The position numbers were made by a program, and so were the translations under genes. This document shows, in pieces, positions 7,896 to 12,326 of a stretch of 12,326 nt of DNA. The DNA is from Parvibaculum sp. (GTDB lineage Bacteria; Pseudomonadota; Alphaproteobacteria; Parvibaculales; Parvibaculaceae), in contig JACIYQ010000323.1 of NCBI GenBank assembly GCA_014359855.1, positions 1 through 12,326 on the forward strand, read 5' to 3'. Position 1 is the first letter of the stretch, and each line of letters starts with the position of its first letter. Under the pieces are notes generated by a model. It searched no databases. It saw only the letters and a program-made list of their open reading frames with translations, and had not been told where the DNA came from.

Positions 7896-9280
7896 GCAAT
7901 CCTCAAAGCGGTAAGCGAACGCCGGACGGGACCGGCGAGAACAAAGGCGGTGATGCCGAGGCGGCGCTGGACGACGACGGCAAGGCAGAGGGTGGAACCG
8001 ACGATGGAAATGGCCGTTGCCGCCGCCGCGCCTATCAGCCCGAAGGACGGCACCAGCAGGAAGTTGAGCGCGAGGTTCCCGACAGCGGCGACGCCGTATG
8101 TCCAGGCGACGGCGTTCTGGTTGCCGGTCATGTTGAGCAGGTATTCGGTCGACCCTGTAGCGGCGCGGGCGAGAAAGCCCGCCATCAGCAAGAAGAGAAG
8201 CGGATAACCCGTGCCGAAATTCTCGCCGAAGAGGCCGAGCGCGAATTCTCCGGCGAGCAGGAGAAAGATGCCCGCCGCCAGCGTCGGCCAGAAGATCCAC
8301 TGGATCGAACCATACACGAAGGTCTGGAGTTCCGAATGTTTGCCGGCGCTATGAAGCTCCGCGAATTTCGGCACGGCGAGCGCCGCCACCGAGAACTGGA
8401 TGAACGCCATCAAATTCGCGATGCGTGTCGCGGCGAAATAGATGGCGATATCGTCCGGCTCGACATAGTAGCCGAGCAGCACGATATCCGTGTTGGTGAG
8501 GAGCAGGAAAAGCCCCTCGACAAGCACGAGCGGCGCGGAGATCGCAACCCAGTGCTTCACATGGAAGACGGGCTTCGCGGCGGGAACAGTCCTGGCGACG
8601 CGGCGCGCAAGCAGATAGCGCTGCGCGAGCATGGTCGCGAAGGTGGCGCCGAGCGCGCCGAACGTGACCTGCAATCCCGTGGCGCTGCCGGTGAAGAAGA
8701 GAGTGCCCCCGGCTACTGCAACGATGGCGAGCGGACGGACAATGTAGTTTGGAATGTAGGCGAGATTGACCCAGCCGAAAGCGCGCGCCGCGCCTTCCTG
8801 CCAGTCCATCAGCGCAAAGCCGGGCACGCAGATCAGCGCAATCGCGAGCGGCCAGAGGTAGTAGCTCTCGATATGGTTCGAGAAGGCCCAGAGCAGACCG
8901 AGGCCCGCGAGCGACGCTGCCGCGCCGATGGCCGCGACGATACCGAAGGATGCCTTGAGGACGCCCGACAGGCGCCTCCATTTTTCCTTCGTCCTGTATT
9001 CCGGAATGAAGCGGAGCACGGATGTGCCGAAACCCATCGGCACGACAATGCCCAGGATCACGACCCATACCCAGACATAGACGAAGATGCCGTATTCGAA
9101 GGCGCCCATCCACCGCGCGAGCAGCACCTGGCTGAGCAGCGCGATGGCCGCACCGGCGACCCGGATGCCCATGACGAAGGCTGCGCCGCGGACGACGCCC
9201 GCCAGATGCGCGTCGCCAAGCTTGCCCGCGATCATGTTTCCGATCCGCCCGAAGCGTGACGGAAGCCCTTTCGAAGTCAT
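7892..9280 (-). CDS. Wzx-like polysaccharide flippase (MOP superfamily)
   Basis: This 462-residue polytopic inner-membrane protein has about 12-14 hydrophobic segments, the usual size of the oligosaccharide flippase family. Landmarks are the first-helix stretch IRVAGAAIALLSQVLLARWMG (split by the membrane edge, about 39-59), EYGIFVYVW (62-70), and TDIVLLGYYVEPDD plus IAIYFAATRIA (264-288), all characteristic of polysaccharide-synthesis MOP transporters. The family moves undecaprenyl-linked oligosaccharides from the cytoplasmic to the periplasmic leaflet. The start at 9280 has GAGGG (9289-9293) with an 8-nt spacer overlapping the preceding stop codon; the gap to the upstream gene is 11 nt. Its stop overlaps the next start as ATGA. 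The position between two acyltransferase genes suggests that the flipped glycan is modified before, or recognised during, transport. Confidence 0.92.
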   Translation of the reverse strand: MTSKGLPSRFGRIGNMIAGKLGDAHLAGVVRGAAFVMGIRVAGAAIALLSQVLLARWMGAFEYGIFVYVWVWVVILGIVVPMGFGTSVLRFIPEYRTKEKWRRLSGVLKASFGIVAAIGAAASLAGLGLLWAFSNHIESYYLWPLAIALICVPGFALMDWQEGAARAFGWVNLAYIPNYIVRPLAIVAVAGGTLFFTGSATGLQVTFGALGATFATMLAQRYLLARRVARTVPAAKPVFHVKHWVAISAPLVLVEGLFLLLTNTDIVLLGYYVEPDDIAIYFAATRIANLMAFIQFSVAALAVPKFAELHSAGKHSELQTFVYGSIQWIFWPTLAAGIFLLLAGEFALGLFGENFGTGYPLLFLLMAGFLARAATGSTEYLLNMTGNQNAVAWTYGVAAVGNLALNFLLVPSFGLIGAAAATAISIVGSTLCLAVVVQRRLGITAFVLAGPVRRSLTALRIA

Positions 9281-9291
9281 GACGTGTGCCC

Positions 9292-10560
9292 TCAGACCCG
9301 GGCGGAAATGGCTGCCGCGAACATGCCCTTCGCGGCGCGCAGCCGGGTGAACCCTTGCCAGAGTACCGGGGTCTGCTTGATGAATCGTTTAGCCTGGAGA
9401 TAGGCGATCCGCGGACCGAGGCTAAGCCAGCCGACGAGATTGTTCGGCTCCACATGGTCGAGGAGCGGAATCTCGATCTCGCACCACTGGTCCTTGTAGC
9501 CTTCGTCGCCGATGGTGAAGTCGAAGGCTGTGTGACCGTTGGCGCTCGCCCGTTCCATCAGCTCCATGAGCTGGATCATGCCGGGGCCGAAGCGGGCCGC
9601 ATCGCAGTTCTCGTCGTAGCTCGCGAGCACATAGTGATAGCGGCCGCCGAAGCTCACGCCCCAGTTCGCCGCCGCGACGGTATCGCCAACCGCGAGATGG
9701 TTGACCTCGATCATGCCCTCGGCATCGGGGTTGCCCACGAGATCGCGATAGAAGTCGCGGTAGCCGGGCTTGTCGAAAAGATTGGCGACGCCCATGCGGG
9801 CGAAGGTGACGGATTTCTGCTCAATCAGGATGTCGAGCGAGCGGAGCTTCTCCTCCGTGCTTTCCGGCGTGACGAGCGAGACCGCACCGAGCTCTTCGGT
9901 CTTGCGGCGCTTCTGCCGGTCACGCTTCTTGCTGCCGGAGGAACGCTTCTCGTTGTAGTAGCTCTCCCAGTCTTCCTTGAGCATCGTCATATGCGCGGAG
10001 GAAGCGTTCCGGCGAAGACCGCTAAGCGTCGTCATCGGGTTCGCCTGTTCGCCGACGCGTTCCGGCATGCGGCCCAGCGTCACGATGTGATGAGTGGGCA
10101 GCGTTTCGCGGATGCCGTCCCAGAGCGCGGGAAACTGCGCCGGCGAGACATGGCGCGGGAAGGCTTTCGACAGCAGCGGCGCGTTGTAGTCGCAAAGGTC
10201 GCCGCCGAGCCAGATAAGCTTGTGGCAGAGGAGACCGTTTTCGATGCCAAGCGGAAGAATGAAGAGCGCACCGCCCTCGCTGTCCCATCCGACGACAATG
10301 ACGGGCTTCACGCCCTGCTTCGTCCCGATATGGCGCTGCCATGCCGAAATCCAAGCATAGGTCTGGAAGGCCGTGCAATCGCCCGCCTTTTCGAGCGCCT
10401 GCCAGACCGCCTTGAGCGGCTCGATCTCCCCATGGATGGAGATCAGCACTTGCGGACGGCCTTCGGGCACGCCAAAAATGGCTGAATTTCGGGACTTTTC
10501 TGTCCCGGTCGTCGCCGGAATCCGGCTCAGGTCTTCGAACTTGACGGTCAGCGGCGTCAT
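9292..10560 (-). CDS. GNAT/FemAB-like acyltransferase (CelD/BcsL type), first copy
   Basis: This 422-residue soluble protein leads the second minus-strand run. The N-terminal half has the CelD/BcsL-style stretch FQTYAWISAWQRHIG (65-79) and VKPVIVVGWD (84-93). The C-terminal half has the basic helix SGSKKRDRQKRRKTEELG (208-225), HLAVGDTVAAANWG (288-301) and GDEGYKDQWC (351-360), which fits the Acetyltransf_6 fold. Family members act on cellulose, peptidoglycan or exopolysaccharide as acyl or aminoacyl transferases. Here the substrate is presumably the lipid-linked glycan. The frame is open to 10902, but that extension runs through the divergent deacetylase gene; ATG at 10560 has GGCGAGG just upstream and begins a normal-looking N-terminus. 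It shares only the fold with the second copy (6609-7895). Close identity is not apparent by eye, so a recent duplication is unlikely. Confidence 0.87.
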   Translation of the reverse strand: MTPLTVKFEDLSRIPATTGTEKSRNSAIFGVPEGRPQVLISIHGEIEPLKAVWQALEKAGDCTAFQTYAWISAWQRHIGTKQGVKPVIVVGWDSEGGALFILPLGIENGLLCHKLIWLGGDLCDYNAPLLSKAFPRHVSPAQFPALWDGIRETLPTHHIVTLGRMPERVGEQANPMTTLSGLRRNASSAHMTMLKEDWESYYNEKRSSGSKKRDRQKRRKTEELGAVSLVTPESTEEKLRSLDILIEQKSVTFARMGVANLFDKPGYRDFYRDLVGNPDAEGMIEVNHLAVGDTVAAANWGVSFGGRYHYVLASYDENCDAARFGPGMIQLMELMERASANGHTAFDFTIGDEGYKDQWCEIEIPLLDHVEPNNLVGWLSLGPRIAYLQAKRFIKQTPVLWQGFTRLRAAKGMFAAAISARV

Positions 10561-10708
10561 TTTGGCCTCGCCTTGCTGTCTGTTTCCTTGCCGGGGAGAC
10601 GTCCGTTCGTTTCCCGAATCTGGACGTTTCGCCCCGGCTCGAAGGCTAGATTGCAAGGCGTGTGCTAGGTCGTAGCGCGTTAACCTTTCTCTCCGAGAAT
10701 GCCCCGCA
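10561..10708. promoter_or_regulatory. Divergent intergenic region between acyltransferase and deacetylase genes
   Basis: This 148-bp region must drive the four-gene minus run and the plus-strand deacetylase. TTGCAA (10651-10656) resembles a -35 element for the plus strand, but no good -10 follows at 16-18 bp. GCGCGTTAACC (10676-10686) is a short A/T island 23 bp before the deacetylase ATG. GAGAA (10695-10699) is the best ribosome site, 9 nt from that ATG. On the minus strand only GGCGAGG before 10560 is clear. No terminator or riboswitch-like structure is visible. Confidence 0.45.
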
Positions 10709-11785
10709 ATGAGCAAGACCGTTCCAGCATCCCGTGCTGCCAGCCCGTCGCCGATGGGCCGGATGCTGCTCGCCCTCCATGCGAGCGGGGCCTGCCGGCT
10801 CGCGCCGAAATCGCTGGCAGGGGTCGGCGTCATCTTCATGCTGCATAGGGTCAGGGAGAATGACGGCGCGGCGTTCGCCCCGAACCGCATTCTCGAAATC
10901 ACGCCCGGCTTCCTCGAAGAGACGATCCGGACCGTCCGCGACCTCGGCTATACCTGCATGTCGCTCGACGAAGCCGTGACCCGGCTCGAAGCGGGCGAAC
11001 AGGGCGAGCGCTTCGCCGTCTTCACGCTGGACGACGGCTACAGGGACAACCTGACCGACGCCCTGCCCGTCTTCGAACGCAACGGCGTGCCCTTCACCGT
11101 CTACCTGACCACCGGCCTGCCGGACGGCCATGCGGAAATCTGGTGGGTGGCGCTCGAACGCGCGATCGCCTCGGCGGTTGCGATCCGCGTCACGCTGGGC
11201 GGGCGTGAAATCGCGATGTTCACGCGCGACGCCGGCGAGAAGAACGACGCCTGGAACAATATATATTGGGCGCTGCGCAAGCTGCCCGAACGCGAGATGC
11301 GCGCCGAGGTGCGCCACCTCGCCACCGAGCACGGCATCGACATGGGCGCGCTGACGCGCGAACTCGCAATGACATGGGACGAGGTCCGCACCCTCGCCGC
11401 GCATCCGCTCGCAAGCGTGGAAGCGCACACCGCCGGTCACTTCGCGCAGTCAGGGCTCACAGCCCGGGACGCGCGATCCGACGTCGAGCGCGGACTTGCC
11501 CGGATGGAAGCGGAACTCGGATACCGCCCCCGCCACTTCTCTTATCCTTACGGCGATCCGGACTCTGCCGGGGAACGGGATTTTGCGCTCGCCTCGGCAC
11601 TCGGCTTCCGCTCCGCGACGACGACACGCAAGGGATTGATAAAGCCCGCCCACGCGACACGGCTGACCAGCCTGCCGCGGCTCTCGCTGAATGGTGATTT
11701 TCAGGACAGACGGATGCTCGAAGCGCTGTTGTGCGGCCTTCCCTTCGCGCTGGCGAAACCTGTCCGCTCGCTCGGGATCGATTGA
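10709..11785 (+). CDS. NodB-type polysaccharide deacetylase, cytoplasmic
   Basis: This 358-residue protein belongs to carbohydrate esterase family 4-like enzymes, which remove N- or O-acetyl groups from sugars by a metal-dependent mechanism. Visible motifs are FTLDDGYRDN (105-114; Asp108 candidate base, Asp109 metal ligand), EAHTAGH (238-244; metal-binding His240 and His244) and RHFSYPYGDP (275-284). About 100 residues containing an IWW segment (144-146) separate the first two motifs; this is longer than in minimal NodB domains but seen in polysaccharide-locus members. I see no signal peptide or membrane helix, so it probably acts on a cytoplasmic substrate. It is divergent from the acyltransferase-flippase operon and ends 3 nt from the opposing small gene. 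The chosen ATG has only a modest Shine-Dalgarno (GAGAA); Met16 or Met19 are alternatives with no better site. Confidence 0.9.
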   Translation: MSKTVPASRAASPSPMGRMLLALHASGACRLAPKSLAGVGVIFMLHRVRENDGAAFAPNRILEITPGFLEETIRTVRDLGYTCMSLDEAVTRLEAGEQGERFAVFTLDDGYRDNLTDALPVFERNGVPFTVYLTTGLPDGHAEIWWVALERAIASAVAIRVTLGGREIAMFTRDAGEKNDAWNNIYWALRKLPEREMRAEVRHLATEHGIDMGALTRELAMTWDEVRTLAAHPLASVEAHTAGHFAQSGLTARDARSDVERGLARMEAELGYRPRHFSYPYGDPDSAGERDFALASALGFRSATTTRKGLIKPAHATRLTSLPRLSLNGDFQDRRMLEALLCGLPFALAKPVRSLGID

Positions 11786-11788
11786 GAG

Positions 11789-12040
11789 CTAGCTGCTGCC
11801 GTTCCCGTTCTTGCGTCCACGGCGCCTGCGGCCCCACCACACCTCGAAGCGCCGCCGGGCGCGCCGCACGGGATGGAGATCGACGGAGAGAACGAGGACG
11901 CCGAGCGGAAGCATCCAGAACCCCAGGACGGGCAGGAAACCGATAGTGCCGCCGGCCACGAGCAGCATACCGACAACGATCCGCAGGATCGGCGGTCCCG
12001 GCACCTTCACCCGCTTATCGCCGAATCGCACCGCCGCCAT
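11789..12040 (-). CDS. Small two-helix inner-membrane protein, function unknown
   Basis: This 83-residue protein has a hydrophobic hairpin: TM1 about 19-36 (LRIVVGMLLVAGGTIGF) and TM2 about 38-54 (LGFWMLPLGVLVLSVD), separated by a tight turn. A strongly basic tail (56-77, many Arg plus VWWGRRRRG) predicts that both ends face the cytoplasm. Small proteins with this GFLPVLGFWMLPLG pattern are common in alphaproteobacteria; I suspect kinship to the PGPGW transmembrane family but cannot confirm it. No function is known to me and there is no link to polysaccharide other than position. Convergent with the deacetylase gene. A perfect hairpin lies just upstream of its ribosome-binding region. The coherent membrane hairpin and the absence of a better frame on the other strand argue that it is real. 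Confidence 0.75.
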   Translation of the reverse strand: MAAVRFGDKRVKVPGPPILRIVVGMLLVAGGTIGFLPVLGFWMLPLGVLVLSVDLHPVRRARRRFEVWWGRRRRGRKNGNGSS

Positions 12041-12053
12041 GACCTGCCGCTCT

Positions 12054-12070
12054 CCGCGAAAGATTCGCGG
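12054..12070 (-). repeat. Perfect 7-bp hairpin in the leader of the small membrane protein gene
   Basis: CCGCGAA (12054-12060) and TTCGCGG (12064-12070) pair across a 3-nt loop. In the minus-strand transcript the hairpin ends 13 nt before the AUG, next to a purine-rich GGAGAG. It could modulate ribosome access or be chance in GC-rich DNA. Confidence 0.45.
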
Positions 12071-12118
12071 CGGAAAGCCCCGAACCCGTTTGGGCAGATA
12101 GGCATAAAAGGTGGCAAG

Positions 12119-12158
12119 AGCAAGACATTTGGGCTGGCACGGGTTAAATGTCTTTGCT
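12119..12158 (+). promoter_or_regulatory. Inverted repeat in the tRNA-Asn promoter region
   Basis: AGCAAGACATTT (12119-12130) is repeated inverted as AAATGTCTTTGCT (12146-12158), matching over 12 bp with one extra T, around a 15-nt centre. It ends about 47 bp before the tRNA-Asn gene. The right arm runs into CTATAT (12157-12162), a plausible -10 element, and CTGGCA (12134-12139) lies 17 bp before that as a partial -35. The repeat thus brackets a possible tRNA promoter and could be an operator, or the end of an upstream unit. The remaining 12071-12118 shows nothing recognisable. Confidence 0.35.
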
Positions 12159-12205
12159 ATATGCAGCCCTCATCGGCATGGGTCCCGACGCCCTCGCCGA
12201 CTTGA

Positions 12206-12280
12206 TCCTCGGTAGCTCAGTGGTAGAGCAATCGGCTGTTAACCGATCGGTCGCTGGTTCGAATCCGGCCCGGGGAGCCA
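12206..12280 (+). tRNA. tRNA-Asn (anticodon GTT)
   Basis: The full cloverleaf folds by eye. The acceptor stem is TCCTCGG (12206-12212) with CCGGGGA (12270-12276), containing one T-G pair, followed by G12277 and an encoded CCA (12278-12280). The anticodon stem is ATCGG/CCGAT, and the loop CTGTTAA places GTT at 12238-12240. The T-arm is GCTGG-TTCGAAT-CCGGC. All stems are intact. A strong hairpin follows 6 nt after the CCA end. Confidence 0.97.
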
Positions 12281-12286
12281 GTTTTG

Positions 12287-12313
12287 CTAGAGCGCACCAA
12301 AGGTGCGCTCTAG
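12287..12313 (+). terminator. Perfect 12-bp hairpin after tRNA-Asn, likely terminator
   Basis: CTAGAGCGCACC (12287-12298) and GGTGCGCTCTAG (12302-12313) form an uninterrupted 12-bp stem with an AAA loop. The T-run after it is weak (TCGTTTC), while TTTT precedes it at 12282-12285, so it could serve either strand. Position right behind a tRNA favours a terminator. Confidence 0.7.
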
Positions 12314-12326
12314 TCGTTTCAAGCCC

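Noticed and set aside
6525..8207. 560-codon plus-strand frame across the dioxygenase and second acyltransferase genes
   Set aside because: It is antisense to two genes with clear family motifs; the product is low-complexity and resembles no family.
7896..8300. N-terminal extension of the second acyltransferase to 8300
   Set aside because: The added residues are Arg-rich shadow sequence of the flippase; the ATGA junction at 7892-7895 with GAGG in front is a normal start.
10561..10902. N-terminal extension of the first acyltransferase to 10902
   Set aside because: It would run through the divergent promoter region and into the deacetylase coding region.
12135..12158. Possible sigma-54 promoter (TGGCAC followed by TTTGCT) before tRNA-Asn
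   Set aside because: The TTGCT-like part is about 8 bp too far from TGGCAC; the GG-N10-GC spacing is not met.
11873..12205. 110-codon plus-strand frame opposite the small membrane protein gene
   Set aside because: The product is charged and low-complexity, runs to the edge of the tRNA-Asn gene and shows no family motif.
5..12280. tRNA ends as attachment sites of an integrated element
   Set aside because: No integrase and no second copy of either tRNA 3' end was seen in the window.
5..12280. Flanking tRNAs as dedicated aminoacyl donors for the FemAB-like proteins
   Set aside because: Both tRNAs look like ordinary elongator tRNAs and lie outside the operons; nothing but proximity links them.

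Overview
The window looks like a chromosomal segment of a GC-rich alphaproteobacterium. The support is the general protein style: a one-polypeptide chain-length regulator plus tyrosine kinase of the ExoP type, a short polysaccharide-export lipoprotein, and a small two-helix membrane protein of a kind I associate with that class. A Parvibaculum-like or rhizobial-type organism is a guess. I see no integrase, transposase, insertion-sequence ends, CRISPR array or phage gene.

Layout. A tRNA-Cys gene (5-78, +) opens the window and a tRNA-Asn gene (12206-12280, +) followed by a perfect hairpin closes it. Between them lies a locus for a surface or exported polysaccharide, in three blocks. (1) A minus-strand run from 3241 to 129: an outer-membrane export lipoprotein (OPX/Wza-like), a GT4 glycosyltransferase and a Wzy/WaaL-type polytopic protein. 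The reading frames touch or lie 3 nt apart. (2) Divergent from it on the plus strand, a 738-residue Wzc/ExoP-like co-polymerase and BY-kinase (3504-5720). (3) A second minus-strand run from 10560 to 5717: a FemAB/CelD-like acyltransferase, a Wzx-like flippase, a second FemAB/CelD-like acyltransferase, and a cupin/JmjC-type Fe(II)/2-oxoglutarate dioxygenase. The first junction is an 11-nt gap with a Shine-Dalgarno site over the stop codon; the next two junctions overlap. Divergent from this run is a NodB-type polysaccharide deacetylase (10709-11785, +). It meets, tail to tail, a small two-helix membrane protein gene (12040-11789, -).

How the genes may work together (inference). The GT4 enzyme adds a sugar to a lipid-linked glycan on the cytoplasmic face. 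The deacetylase, the two acyltransferases and the dioxygenase would decorate it. The flippase would turn it over and the Wzy/WaaL-like protein would polymerise or ligate it. The Wzc-like kinase with the OPX lipoprotein would control chain length and export. The set is incomplete: I see no initiating phosphoglycosyltransferase, only one glycosyltransferase, no nucleotide-sugar synthesis genes and no tyrosine phosphatase, so parts must be encoded elsewhere.

The most unusual point is the last gene of the second operon. Its active site matches, position by position, the human asparagine hydroxylase FIH (Thr, His, Asp, Asn, Lys, distal His). It is translationally coupled to an acyltransferase-flippase-acyltransferase set, which suggests an uncharacterised hydroxylation step in glycan modification.
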